This document shows, in pieces, positions 33,594 to 42,650 of a stretch of 64,000 bases of DNA. Every line of letters starts with the position of its first letter. Position 1 is the first letter of the stretch. The position numbers and the translations under genes were made by a program. Below the pieces are notes generated by a model. The model was given only the letters and a program-made list of their open reading frames with translations. It had not been told where the DNA came from and did no database searches. This DNA comes from Saccharopolyspora spinosa NRRL 18395. Its GTDB lineage: Bacteria > Actinomycetota > Actinomycetes > Mycobacteriales > Pseudonocardiaceae. The stretch is taken from the NCBI RefSeq assembly GCF_000194155.1, contig NZ_GL877878.1, forward strand, positions 1 to 64,000, in the 5' to 3' direction.

Positions 33594-34246
33594 TCGATTT
33601 CTTCGAAAGTCCCAGCAACCGGGAAATGGTGCTCAGCCAGCTCGGCCAGCACATCTACCTCGCGCTGGTGCCGCTGCTGCTCGGCGTGCTGGTGGCGCTG
33701 CCGCTGGGGCGCCTCGCGCAGCAGGTGCGCTGGCTGCGCGGCTTGTTGCAGGGCGGGGCCAACGTCTTCTACACGATCCCGTCGCTGGCCCTGTTCGTGA
33801 TCATCCCCGGTCTGGTGGGGACGCCGCTGCTGTCCTCGGTCAACGTGATCATCGCCCTGACGTTCTACACCGCGGCACTGCTGGTGCGGCCGGTCCGGGA
33901 CGCGCTGGATTCGGTGCCCGCGCACATCGTCACCGCCGCGACGGCGATGGGGTACCGGCCCGGACGGCGGTTCCTCGCCGTGGAGCTGCCGCTGGCGGTG
34001 CCGGTTCTGGTCGCCGCGGTCCGGGTTGCGTCGGTCAGCAACATCAGCCTGGTCAGCGTCGGTGCGCTGGTCGGCATCGGCGGTCTGGGCCGGTTGTTCA
34101 CCGCCGGATTCCAACTGGACTACCCGGAGCAGATCGTCATCGGCATCGTGCTGACCCTGCTGCTGGCCCTGGTGGTCGACCTGCTGCTGGTGGCGTTGTG
34201 GCGGCGGTTGACGCCGTGGGCGCGGGCGGGGGTGAGCCGCGCATGA
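33590..34246 (+). CDS. opuCB: OpuCB-type permease
   Basis: Membrane subunit, 218 residues with about six hydrophobic segments. The cytoplasmic EAA-like loop that contacts the ATPase is seen in DALDSVPAHIVTAATAMGYRPGRRFLAVELPLAVP. It overlaps opuCA by four bases and the next permease gene by four, so the four subunits are translationally coupled. Two different permeases plus one ATPase and one binding protein is the OpuC layout. Confidence 0.9.
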   Translation: MIDFFESPSNREMVLSQLGQHIYLALVPLLLGVLVALPLGRLAQQVRWLRGLLQGGANVFYTIPSLALFVIIPGLVGTPLLSSVNVIIALTFYTAALLVRPVRDALDSVPAHIVTAATAMGYRPGRRFLAVELPLAVPVLVAAVRVASVSNISLVSVGALVGIGGLGRLFTAGFQLDYPEQIVIGIVLTLLLALVVDLLLVALWRRLTPWARAGVSRA

Positions 34247-34923
34247 TCGGCGAGCTGATCGCCTGGTTGACCGACCCGGCGCACTGGACCGGGCCGGGCG
34301 GGATCCTGGCCCAGACTCTGCTTCACCTGTACTACTGCGTGGTCTCCGTCGCCGCCGCATCCGTGGTGGCCGTGCCGCTGGGTGTCTACATCGGACACAC
34401 CGGGCGTGGCGCGGTTCTCGTGGTGGGGATCAGCAACGCGATGCGGGCGCTGCCGACGTTGGGCGTGGTAACGCTGCTGGTCCTGGGCTTCGGGCTCGGG
34501 GAGGGCCCGGCGCTGGCCGGGCTGGTCGTCCTCGCGATCCCGGCGATCCTCTCCGGCACCTACGCGGGGGTCCGCAACGCGCCCGCCGACGCGGTCGATG
34601 CGGCCAAGGGCATGGGGATGACGCCCATGCAGCGGTTGTGGCAGGTGGAGCTGCCGACCGCGTTGCCGCTGCTGTTCGGCGGGGTGCGCAGCGCGATGCT
34701 GCAGGTTGTCGCCACCGCGGCGGTCGCGGCCTACGTCGGGCTCGGCGGGCTGGGGCGGATCCTGCTGGACGGGTTGAAGATCAGCGACTACGCGCAGATG
34801 GCCTCGGCCGCGATCGTCATCGCGGTGCTCGCGGTCCTGCTCGACCTGGTGTTGGCCGGCGCGACCTGGCTGTTGGTGCCGCGCGGTCTGGTGCTGGCCG
34901 CCCGACGAGGAGGTAAGGATTGA
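34243..34923 (+). CDS. opuCD: OpuCD-type permease
   Basis: Second membrane subunit, 226 residues, about six hydrophobic segments. The EAA-like loop is NAPADAVDAAKGMGMTPMQRLWQVELPTALP. ATG 34243 overlaps the opuCB stop. Its own stop (TGATG) shares one base with the start of the binding protein gene. Confidence 0.9.
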   Translation: MIGELIAWLTDPAHWTGPGGILAQTLLHLYYCVVSVAAASVVAVPLGVYIGHTGRGAVLVVGISNAMRALPTLGVVTLLVLGFGLGEGPALAGLVVLAIPAILSGTYAGVRNAPADAVDAAKGMGMTPMQRLWQVELPTALPLLFGGVRSAMLQVVATAAVAAYVGLGGLGRILLDGLKISDYAQMASAAIVIAVLAVLLDLVLAGATWLLVPRGLVLAARRGGKD

Positions 34924-35801
34924 TGAAGCGGTTGCTGGTGTGCGCCGCGGCGGTGGCTCTGCTGCTGACCGGCTGCGGTTCGCAGAACCCGTTGGAGGCC
35001 AACCGGAACCAGGGCGGCGCGCTGGTGGTCGGCTCGGCCGACTTCGCCGAAAGCGAGCTGCTGATGAACATCTACGCCGAGGCGCTGAAGACCACCGGCG
35101 CCGAGGTGGAGACCCGGCCGCGCATCGGCGCCCGGGAGTTCTACGTGAACGCGGTGCGCAACGGGGAGCTCTCGGTGGTGCCCGAGTACACCGGGAACCT
35201 GCTGCAGTACCTGAACCCGCAGGCGTCGGCGACCGAGACCCAGCAGGTCTACGAGCAGCTCAAGCAGGCCGTGCCGGGTGAGATGGAGCTGCTGGAGCAG
35301 TCCCCGGCCGAGGACTCCGACGTGCTGACCGTCACCGCCGCCACCGCCGGTACCGGGGTGCGGTCGATGGCTGATCTCGGGCCGCGCTGCGGCGAGTTCG
35401 TGCTCGGCGCGCCAGCGGAGTGGAAGTCCCGCTGGGAAGCCAAGATCGCGGAGGACTACGGCTGCCGGTTCAAGGAGATCCGCCCCGTCGAGGCGGGCAC
35501 CATCACGGTGGACGCGTTGACGTCCGGCCAGATCCAGGTGGCGAACCTGTTCACCACCTCGTCGCAGATCGCGGCGAACAACCTGGTGAAGCTGGCGGAC
35601 CCGAAGAACATGTTCCCGGCGCAGAACGTGGTTCCGCTGGCGCACAAGGGGAAGCTGACCCCGCAGCAGGCCGAGGCGCTGAACAAGGTGTCCCGCGCCC
35701 TCGACACGGAAAAGCTGACGGAACTCAACCGGAAGATCGAGGTCGACAAGGCCAACCCGGCCGATGTCGCCAAGGAGTTCGTCGCCTCGGCCGGCCTCTG
35801 A
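34923..35801 (+). CDS. opuCC: OpuCC/ProX-type substrate-binding lipoprotein
   Basis: Extracytoplasmic solute receptor, 292 residues. Signal peptide MKRLLVCAAAVALLLTGC with a lipobox (LTGC), then the ProX/OpuAC fold: LVVGSADFAESELLMNIYAE, EVETRPRIGAREFYVNAV, SVVPEYTGNLLQYLN, and VANLFTTSSQIAANNLVKL. Family members bind glycine betaine, choline, proline betaine or sometimes histidine. The position directly upstream of the hut genes makes histidine or a histidine betaine an attractive guess; the sequence does not prove it. Confidence 0.9.
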   Translation: MKRLLVCAAAVALLLTGCGSQNPLEANRNQGGALVVGSADFAESELLMNIYAEALKTTGAEVETRPRIGAREFYVNAVRNGELSVVPEYTGNLLQYLNPQASATETQQVYEQLKQAVPGEMELLEQSPAEDSDVLTVTAATAGTGVRSMADLGPRCGEFVLGAPAEWKSRWEAKIAEDYGCRFKEIRPVEAGTITVDALTSGQIQVANLFTTSSQIAANNLVKLADPKNMFPAQNVVPLAHKGKLTPQQAEALNKVSRALDTEKLTELNRKIEVDKANPADVAKEFVASAGL

Positions 35802-35881
35802 TCCCTCGCACGGGCAGCCACCTGCGGGGTCCTGCTTGCCGGTCGCGTGGATCGGCACGCCTGGAGACGTGACGCAGCCTC

Positions 35882-36673
35882 CTAGGCCGAGCGGCCGCTG
35901 ATCCTGGTGGTCAGTTCCGCCGCCGTTCGGTGGACCTGGGTGGCCACGTTCGGCCAGGTCTCGGCGCAGGGTTCGCCGCCCGGGGTGTCGCAGAAGTGGC
36001 GGAAGGTGACGCTGATCGCCGCGATGGGGCGCGCCCCGTGGTCGAACACCGCGCACGCCACCGAGGCGAAGCCCGCCGTCACGAAACCGTCCTCGACCGC
36101 CCAGCCGCGTCGGCGCTCCTCCGCCAGCAACCGGCGCAGTTCGGGCAGGTTCCGCGGGCCCCGGTCGGTCCGCCGCACGAACCGCTCGCTCGACGGCAGC
36201 AGGGCCCGCACGTGCGCGGCGGGCAAGTGCGCGAGCAGCGCGCGCCCGGACGCGGTCAGCTGCGCGGGCAGCCGGACGCCGACATCGGTTACCAGCGTCT
36301 GCGGCTGGGACGGGCGTTCCTTGATCAGGTAGAGCGACTCGCCACCGTGCAGGACGCCCAGGTGCGCGGTGCGGCCCACCTCGTCCACCAGCCGGCGCAG
36401 CAGCGGCCCGGCGAGGCGTTCCAGCGGGTCGTGGCGCAGGTAGGCCGAGCCGAGCTCGAAGGCCGCCATGCCCAGCCCGTAGCGCCGCTCCTCCGGCAGG
36501 TGGGTCACGAATCCGGCGGCGACCAGCTCGGCCAGCAGGTGGTAGGTCGTCGACCGGGGCAGGTCCAGGTCGCGGGCGATGACCCCGGCCGACACCGGCC
36601 CGGCGCGGCCCGCGAGGACCCGCAGGATGGCCAGCCCGCGTCGCAGCGCCGGAACGTCGCTGCTGCCGCCCAT
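35882..36673 (-). CDS. IclR-family regulator of the hut operon
   Basis: 263 residues: an N-terminal winged helix (PALRRGLAILRVLAGR; GVIARDLDLPRSTTYHLLAELVAAGFV) and a GAF-like IclR effector domain (GRTAHLGVLHGGESLYLIKE; CDTPGGEP near the end). It is divergent from hutH, with a perfect palindrome between them. By position it controls hutHU and the genes that follow. The effector may be urocanate or another pathway intermediate; not shown by sequence. Confidence 0.88.
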   Translation of the reverse strand: MGGSSDVPALRRGLAILRVLAGRAGPVSAGVIARDLDLPRSTTYHLLAELVAAGFVTHLPEERRYGLGMAAFELGSAYLRHDPLERLAGPLLRRLVDEVGRTAHLGVLHGGESLYLIKERPSQPQTLVTDVGVRLPAQLTASGRALLAHLPAAHVRALLPSSERFVRRTDRGPRNLPELRRLLAEERRRGWAVEDGFVTAGFASVACAVFDHGARPIAAISVTFRHFCDTPGGEPCAETWPNVATQVHRTAAELTTRISGRSA

Positions 36674-36694
36674 GACCCTCCGATCGGGGATTGG

Positions 36695-36714
36695 TGTCTG
36701 GTACTCCAGACACT
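36695..36714. promoter_or_regulatory. Palindromic operator between the IclR gene and hutH
   Basis: GTGTCTGG-TACT-CCAGACAC, perfect 8-bp arms, in the 92-bp divergent promoter region. It is 21 bp from the IclR start and 51 bp from the hutH start, so one site could serve both genes. Confidence 0.75.
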
Positions 36715-36765
36715 CTCACCCTAACCGGGCTTCTGCCGACGGCGCAGTAGCGCTGATATGGAGTT

Positions 36766-38325
36766 ATGCAGGACAACGTGCTCAATGTCGGTCCGGAGCC
36801 GCTCGACCGCGACGAGGTCGTCGACGTCGCCCGCGGCGGCACGCGCGTGGAACTGACCCGGCTCGCGGAGCACGGCATAGCCGCGACGCGGAAGCACATC
36901 GAAGCGCTGGCCGCCGAGCAGCGCCCCATCTACGGGGTGTCGACCGGGTTCGGTGCGCTAGCCGTGCGGCACATCCCCAGCGACCGGCGCGCCGCCTTGC
37001 AGCAGTCCTTCGTGCGCTCGCACGCGGCGGGCGCCGGCCCGGCCGTCGAACCGGAGGTGGTGCGCGCCCAGATGCTGCTGCGCCTGCACACGATCGCGAC
37101 CGGGCGCACCGGCGTCCGCCCGGAAACCGCGCACGCGCTGGCCGGGATGCTCAACGCCGGCATCGTGCCGGTGGTGCACGAATTCGGTTCGCTCGGTTGC
37201 TCCGGAGACCTCGCGCCACTGGCGGCCGTCGCGCTCGCCCTGACCGGCGAAGGCGATGTTTTCGACGCGTCGGGGCGGCTCCGCCCGGCCGCCGAGGCGC
37301 TGGCCGAGGCCGGGATCGAGCCCGTGGTGCTCGCGGAGAAGGAAGGCCTGGCGCTGACCAACGGCACCGACGGCATGCTCGGCATGCTGGTGCTCGCGCT
37401 GGACGACCTGTCCGCGCTGCTGGACGTGGCCGATGTGACGGCGGCGATGAGCGTGGAGGCGCTGCTGGGCACCGACCGCGTGTTCGCCGCCGACCTGCAG
37501 CGCCTGCGCCCGCACCCGGGGCAGGCGGTTTCCGCGGCGCGGATGCTGGCGCTACTGGCGGATTCGCCGATCGTGGCCAGTCACCGCGGGCCCGATTGCA
37601 CGCGCGTGCAGGACGCGTATTCGCTGCGGTGCGCACCGCAGGTGCACGGCTCGGCCCGGGACGCCGTCGGCTACGCCGAGACCGTGGCGGATCGGGAGCT
37701 CGCGGCCGCCATCGACAACCCGGTCGTGCTCGACGACGGCCGGGTGGAGTCCAACGGCAACTTCCACGGCGCCCCGTTGGCCCATGCGCTGGACTTCCTC
37801 GCCATTCCGGTGGCGGACGTCGCGAGCATGGCCGATCGCCGCACCGACCGGATGCTCGACGTCGCGCGTTCACACGGGCTGCCCGCGTTCCTCGCCGATG
37901 ACCCGGGCGTCGATTCCGGGCACATGATCGCGCACTACACGCAGGCAGGGGTGGTCGCCGAGCTGAAGCGGCTCGCGGTCCCGGCGTCGGTCGATTCGAT
38001 CCCGACGAGCGCGATGCAGGAGGACCACGTGTCGATGGGCTGGTCCGCCGCGCGCAAGCTCCGCCGCGGCATCGACGGCCTGACGACCGTGCTCGCGATC
38101 GAGCTGCTGACCGCCGCGCGAGCCCTGGACCTGCGCGCCCCGCTGGAGCCGGGCCCGGCCACCGGCGCGGTGCGGGACCTGCTGCGTACCCGGGTCCAAG
38201 GCCCCGGAGCCGACCGCCACATCGCGCCGGAGATCACCGCGGCCGAAGAACTGATCCGTTCCGGCGCGGTGCGCGAAGCCGTTGCCGACGCCACGAATTC
38301 CACAGTGGACCGGAGGATGTCATGA
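36766..38325 (+). CDS. hutH: Histidine ammonia-lyase
   Basis: First step of histidine breakdown: histidine to urocanate and ammonia. 519 residues. The prosthetic MIO group forms from a tripeptide that here is Cys145-Ser-Gly ([14 protein letters not shown]) rather than Ala-Ser-Gly; the family signature allows Ala or Cys. Other blocks: [10 protein letters not shown] near the N-terminus, [28 protein letters not shown] 36766 has GGAG upstream. The stop overlaps hutU (ATGA). Confidence 0.96.
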   Translation: MQDNVLNVGPEPLDRDEVVDVARGGTRVELTRLAEHGIAATRKHIEALAAEQRPIYGVSTGFGALAVRHIPSDRRAALQQSFVRSHAAGAGPAVEPEVVRAQMLLRLHTIATGRTGVRPETAHALAGMLNAGIVPVVHEFGSLGCSGDLAPLAAVALALTGEGDVFDASGRLRPAAEALAEAGIEPVVLAEKEGLALTNGTDGMLGMLVLALDDLSALLDVADVTAAMSVEALLGTDRVFAADLQRLRPHPGQAVSAARMLALLADSPIVASHRGPDCTRVQDAYSLRCAPQVHGSARDAVGYAETVADRELAAAIDNPVVLDDGRVESNGNFHGAPLAHALDFLAIPVADVASMADRRTDRMLDVARSHGLPAFLADDPGVDSGHMIAHYTQAGVVAELKRLAVPASVDSIPTSAMQEDHVSMGWSAARKLRRGIDGLTTVLAIELLTAARALDLRAPLEPGPATGAVRDLLRTRVQGPGADRHIAPEITAAEELIRSGAVREAVADATNSTVDRRMS

Positions 38326-39974
38326 GCGAAGCCCGACCCGTGCGCGCCCCGCGCGGGACGACGCTGACCGCGCGCAGCTGGAGCACCGAAGCGCCGCTGC
38401 GGATGCTGCAGAACAACCTCGATCCGGAGGTCGCTGAGCGGCCCGGCGACCTCGTCGTCTACGGCGGCACCGGCAAAGCGGCCCGGAACTGGGCTTCGTT
38501 CGACGCGATGGTCCGGGAACTGACCACGCTGCGCGAGGACGAGACGCTGCTGGTGCAGTCCGGCAAGCCGGTCGGCGTCCTGCAGACCCACGAGTGGGCG
38601 CCGCGGGTGCTCATCGCCAACTCCAACCTGGTCGGCGACTGGGCGAACTGGACGGAGTTCCGCCGCCTCGACGCGCTCGGCCTGATGATGTACGGGCAGA
38701 TGACCGCCGGGTCGTGGATCTACATCGGCACCCAAGGCATCCTGCAGGGCACCTACGAGACGTTCGCGGCGATCGCGGCCCGCCGCTTCGGCGGCAGCCT
38801 CGCGGGCACCCTGACCATCACCGCCGGTCTCGGCGGCATGGGCGGCGCGCAGCCGCTGGCGGTGACGATGAACGACGGCGTCGCCCTGGTCGTCGAGTGC
38901 GACCCCGAGCGCGCGCACCGCCGGGTCCGGCACGGCTACCTCGACGAAGTCGCCGACGACCTAGACGCCGCGACCGAGAAGGCCGTCGCCGCGAAGAACG
39001 ACCGGCGCGCCTACTCGGTCGCCGTGATCGGCAACGCCGCCGAGCTGCTGCCCGAGATGCTGCGGCGCGGCGTGCCCGCAGACATCGTGACCGACCAGAC
39101 CTCCGCGCACGACCCGCTGTCCTACCTCCCGCTGGGCGTCGACCTGGACGACTGGCACGACTGCGCGGCCAAGAAGCCCGACGAGTTCACCGAGCGGGCG
39201 CGCGATTCGATGGCCAAGCACGTCGAGGCGATGGTCGGGTTCCTCGACGGCGGCGCCGAGGTCTTCGACTACGGCAATTCGCTGCGCGGCGAGGCCGAGC
39301 TCGGCGGCTACGAGCGGGCCTTCGCCTACCCGGGCTTCGTACCCGCCTACATCCGGCCGCTGTTTTGCGAGGGCAAGGGCCCGTTCCGGTGGGCGGCGCT
39401 GTCCGGCGACCCGGCCGACATCGCCAAGACCGACCGGGCGATCCTCGACCTGTTCGGCGACGACGAGCACCTGGCGCGGTGGATCCGGCTGGCCGGCGAG
39501 AAGGTTTCGTTCCAAGGGCTGCCCGCGCGGATCTGCTGGCTCGGCTACGGCGAGCGGGCCGAGGCGGGCCTGCGGTTCAACGAGATGGTGGCCTCCGGCG
39601 AGCTCGAGGCGCCGCTGGTGCTCGGGCGGGACCACCTGGATTGCGGGTCGGTGGCCTCGCCGTACCGGGAGACCGAGGCGATGGCGGACACCTCGGACGC
39701 GGTCGCGGACTGGCCGCTGCTGAACGCCCTGGTCAACACGGCCTCCGGCGCGACGTGGGTGTCGCTGCACCACGGCGGCGGGGTCGGCATGGGGCGGTCG
39801 CTGCACGCGGGCCAGGTCACGGTCGCCGACGGCACCGAGCTGGCCGCGCAGAAGCTGGCGCGGGTGCTGACCAACGACCCGGGCATGGGCGTGATCCGGC
39901 ACGTCGACGCCGGCTACGAGCGAGCGGACGAGATCGCCGCCGAACGCGGCATCCGAACCCCGCTCGTCGGCTGA
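38322..39974 (+). CDS. hutU: Urocanate hydratase
   Basis: Second step: urocanate to imidazolone propionate, using a tightly bound NAD+ as electrophile. 550 residues, normal length. Blocks: [72 protein letters not shown] (NAD site), [16 protein letters not shown], and [15 protein letters not shown] at the C-terminus. Overlaps hutH by four bases. Confidence 0.97.
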   Translation: MSEARPVRAPRGTTLTARSWSTEAPLRMLQNNLDPEVAERPGDLVVYGGTGKAARNWASFDAMVRELTTLREDETLLVQSGKPVGVLQTHEWAPRVLIANSNLVGDWANWTEFRRLDALGLMMYGQMTAGSWIYIGTQGILQGTYETFAAIAARRFGGSLAGTLTITAGLGGMGGAQPLAVTMNDGVALVVECDPERAHRRVRHGYLDEVADDLDAATEKAVAAKNDRRAYSVAVIGNAAELLPEMLRRGVPADIVTDQTSAHDPLSYLPLGVDLDDWHDCAAKKPDEFTERARDSMAKHVEAMVGFLDGGAEVFDYGNSLRGEAELGGYERAFAYPGFVPAYIRPLFCEGKGPFRWAALSGDPADIAKTDRAILDLFGDDEHLARWIRLAGEKVSFQGLPARICWLGYGERAEAGLRFNEMVASGELEAPLVLGRDHLDCGSVASPYRETEAMADTSDAVADWPLLNALVNTASGATWVSLHHGGGVGMGRSLHAGQVTVADGTELAAQKLARVLTNDPGMGVIRHVDAGYERADEIAAERGIRTPLVG

Positions 39975-39978
39975 GCAC

Positions 39979-40018
39979 CCGTGAGCGTTTTGCGCTATAG
40001 CAACCAAAACGCTCACGG
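39979..40018. repeat. Palindromic intergenic element after hutU
   Basis: CCGTGAGCGTTTTG (39979-39992) and CAAAACGCTCACGG (40005-40018), perfect 14-bp arms around CGCTATAGCAAC. It starts five bases past the hutU stop. It could terminate or attenuate transcription inside the hut operon, or be one copy of a dispersed repeat family. Confidence 0.65.
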
Positions 40019-40089
40019 CCCCGGAAACTGACAGTAGAGCCAGCGTGGGCAGTTCTGCCCGTGACGCGGGTGTTCGGGAAGGAGCGGGC

Positions 40090-41292
40090 GTGGCGGGACC
40101 GAATGAGTTGATGGCGGCCATCGCCGATGTCGGCGAGGACCGGCGCCGGGGTGGGTACTCCCGGCACGTCTTCGACGACGCCGAGCGGCAGTTGCGGGAG
40201 TGGTTCGTCGAGCAGGCCGAGGCGCGCGACTTGCGGGTCACCACCGACCGGAACGCCAACATCTGGGCGTGGTGGGGCGAGCCGGGCAATGCCGCGGTGG
40301 TGACCGGCAGCCACCTCGACTCGGTGCCCGGCGGCGGGGCGTTCGACGGGCCACTGGGGGTGGTCAGCTCGTTGAGCGCGGTGGACCTGTTGCGGGCCAA
40401 GGGTTTCACGCCCCGCAAACCGCTCGCGGTGGTGGTCTTCGCGGAGGAGGAGGGCGGCCGGTTCGGCGTGCCGTGCCTGGGGTCCAGGCTGCTGGCCGGG
40501 ATCATCGACGCGGACCGGGCCCGCGCGCTCCGCGACCCGAACGGGGTGACGTTCGCCGAGGCCATGAGCTCCTTCGGCGCGGACCCGGCGCGGCTGGGGC
40601 GGGACGAGGAGGCGTTGCGGCGCATCGGGCGGTTCGTCGAGCTGCACGTCGAGCAGGGGCGCGGCCTGATCGACCTGGGGCGGCCGGTGGCGGTCGCATC
40701 GTCGATCCTGGCGCACGGCAGGTGGCGATTCCGGTTCGGCGGTCAGGGAAACCACGCCGGCGCGACGCTGATCGCCGACCGCCACGACCCGATGCTGCCC
40801 GCGTCGCGGCTCGTCCTCGAAGCGCGCCGGATCGCTGAAGGCGTCGACGGCGGACGGGCGACGGTGGGGCGGCTGGTCCCGAACCCCGGCGGCACCAACG
40901 TCATCGCATCCACTGTGGACGTATGGTTGGACGCGCGATCGCCGGACGACCGGTCAACGAGGTCCATCGTCGAGGACCTGTCCGGGTCGGCGGCGGAGTT
41001 CGCTGCCGCGGAGGGCTGCCAGGTCGAGGTGGTCGAGGAATCCTACGGGGACACGGTGCACTTCGACACCGCGTTCCGCGACCAGCTCAGCGGCCTGCTC
41101 GACGACGCACCGGCGTTGCCGACCGGGGCCGGGCACGACGCGGGGATCCTCGCCGCCGAGGTGCCGACCGCGATGCTCTTCGTGCGCAACCCGACCGGCA
41201 TCAGCCACGCCCCGGAAGAGCACGCGGAGCCCGACGACTGCGATTCCGGTGCACACGCGCTCACCCGGGTCCTGGAAAACCTCGCGGGGTGA
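40090..41292 (+). CDS. M20-family amidohydrolase (allantoate-amidohydrolase-like), candidate N-formylglutamate deformylase
   Basis: 400 residues from GTG 40090 with GGAAGGAG upstream. Zinc-ligand blocks of the M20 carbamoylase/allantoate group: VVTGSHLDSVPGGGAFDGPLGV, VVFAEEEGGRF, FVELHVEQGRGL and ISHAPEEHAEPDDC. A dimerisation domain separates them (GNHAGATLIADRHDPM). In the hut operon it sits between hutU and hutF. No HutG-like enzyme is present, yet HutF makes N-formylglutamate, so this protein is the logical alternative deformylase; such an alternative form has been proposed in pathway reconstructions. Allantoate hydrolysis is the main rival. Confidence 0.8.
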   Translation: MAGPNELMAAIADVGEDRRRGGYSRHVFDDAERQLREWFVEQAEARDLRVTTDRNANIWAWWGEPGNAAVVTGSHLDSVPGGGAFDGPLGVVSSLSAVDLLRAKGFTPRKPLAVVVFAEEEGGRFGVPCLGSRLLAGIIDADRARALRDPNGVTFAEAMSSFGADPARLGRDEEALRRIGRFVELHVEQGRGLIDLGRPVAVASSILAHGRWRFRFGGQGNHAGATLIADRHDPMLPASRLVLEARRIAEGVDGGRATVGRLVPNPGGTNVIASTVDVWLDARSPDDRSTRSIVEDLSGSAAEFAAAEGCQVEVVEESYGDTVHFDTAFRDQLSGLLDDAPALPTGAGHDAGILAAEVPTAMLFVRNPTGISHAPEEHAEPDDCDSGAHALTRVLENLAG

Positions 41293-41297
41293 CGTGG

Positions 41298-42614
41298 ATG
41301 GCCACGTACTGGTGCGAATGGGCCTGGCTGCCGTGCGGCCCGGAGCGGGGCGTGCTCTTCGACGTCGATGGCGGCCGCATCAGCGCCGCAAGTTCGGCGC
41401 GAACCCCGCCCGAGCATGCCGAACGGCTGCCGGGAATGACGCTGCCCGGGCTCGCGAACGCGCATTCCCACGCCTTCCACCGGGCGCTGCGCGGCTGGCA
41501 CAACGGCGCACGCGGCACCTTCTGGACCTGGCGCGACCAGATGTACCAGGTAGCGGCGGCGCTGGACCCGGACAGCTACTACCGGCTCGCCCGCGGCGTC
41601 TACGCCGAGATGGCACTTGCCGGGATCACCTGCGTCGGCGAGTTCCACTACGTGCACCACGCCGCGAGCGGAACCCGCTACGACGACCCGAACGCGATGG
41701 GCCACGCCCTCGTGCAGGCAGCGCAGGACGCGGGGATCAGGCTCACGCTCCTCGACACCTGCTACCTGGCAGGCGGTTTCGGCAGGCCGCCGGACGGCGT
41801 GCAGCTGCGCTTCTCGGACGGCGCTGCGACGAGCTGGATCGACCGGATCGATCAGTTCACTGTGGACAACGACCGGGTTCGCCTCGGAGCCGCGCTGCAT
41901 TCGGTCCGCGCGGTGCCAGCCGAGGAGATCCCGGAGGTGGCGGGCTGGGCTCGCAAGAGCGAGGCACCGTTGCACCTGCACCTTTCCGAGCAGCGCGCCG
42001 AGAACGAAGCATGTCTGGCGGCGCATGGCTGCACGCCGACCCAACTGCTGGAATCGTACGGCGCGCTGGGCGCGGATGTGACGGCGGTGCACGCCACCCA
42101 CCTGGCCGCATCCGATGTGGCGCTGCTGGGCGACAGCGGTACCGGGGTGTGCCTGTGCCCGACGACCGAGGCCGACCTGGCCGACGGGATCGGTCCGGCG
42201 GCGGCGTTGCGCGTCGTGGGAAGCCCGCTCGCGATCGGCAGCGACGGGCATTCGGTGATCGACCCGTTCGCGGAAGTCCAGGCCGTCGAGTCGTACACGC
42301 GGCTGAACACCGAGACCCGTGGGCACTTCGCGGCCGACGAGTTGCTGGAGATGGCGACCACGGCCGGGCACCGGTCGCTCGGCTGGCCCGATGCGGGCTG
42401 GCTCGGCGTCGGCGCCCGCGCCGACTTCGTCGCCGTGGATCTCGGGTCGACCCGGCTGACGGGCGTCGCGCCGGAGGCCGTCCCGGCGGTAGCGCGGGCC
42501 GACGACGTGCGGGTCGTGATCGCCGATGGCCGCCGCATCGTGCAGGGCGGCCGGCACCAGGCGATCGACGCGGCGGAAGAACTCCACGACGCGATCAGCG
42601 CGCTCCGCGCGTGA
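41298..42614 (+). CDS. hutF: Formimidoylglutamate deiminase
   Basis: Converts N-formimino-L-glutamate to N-formyl-L-glutamate and ammonia. 438 residues of the amidohydrolase superfamily. Metal and catalytic blocks: LANAHSHAFHRALRGW, HLHLSEQRAENEACLA, VHATHLAASDV and AIGSDGHSVIDPFAEVQAVE. I chose ATG 41298; an in-frame GTG at 41289 overlapping the previous stop is also possible. Confidence 0.93.
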   Translation: MATYWCEWAWLPCGPERGVLFDVDGGRISAASSARTPPEHAERLPGMTLPGLANAHSHAFHRALRGWHNGARGTFWTWRDQMYQVAAALDPDSYYRLARGVYAEMALAGITCVGEFHYVHHAASGTRYDDPNAMGHALVQAAQDAGIRLTLLDTCYLAGGFGRPPDGVQLRFSDGAATSWIDRIDQFTVDNDRVRLGAALHSVRAVPAEEIPEVAGWARKSEAPLHLHLSEQRAENEACLAAHGCTPTQLLESYGALGADVTAVHATHLAASDVALLGDSGTGVCLCPTTEADLADGIGPAAALRVVGSPLAIGSDGHSVIDPFAEVQAVESYTRLNTETRGHFAADELLEMATTAGHRSLGWPDAGWLGVGARADFVAVDLGSTRLTGVAPEAVPAVARADDVRVVIADGRRIVQGGRHQAIDAAEELHDAISALRA

Positions 42615-42650
42615 GCAATGGGCGATACCAAGAACGGAAAGCAAACAACG

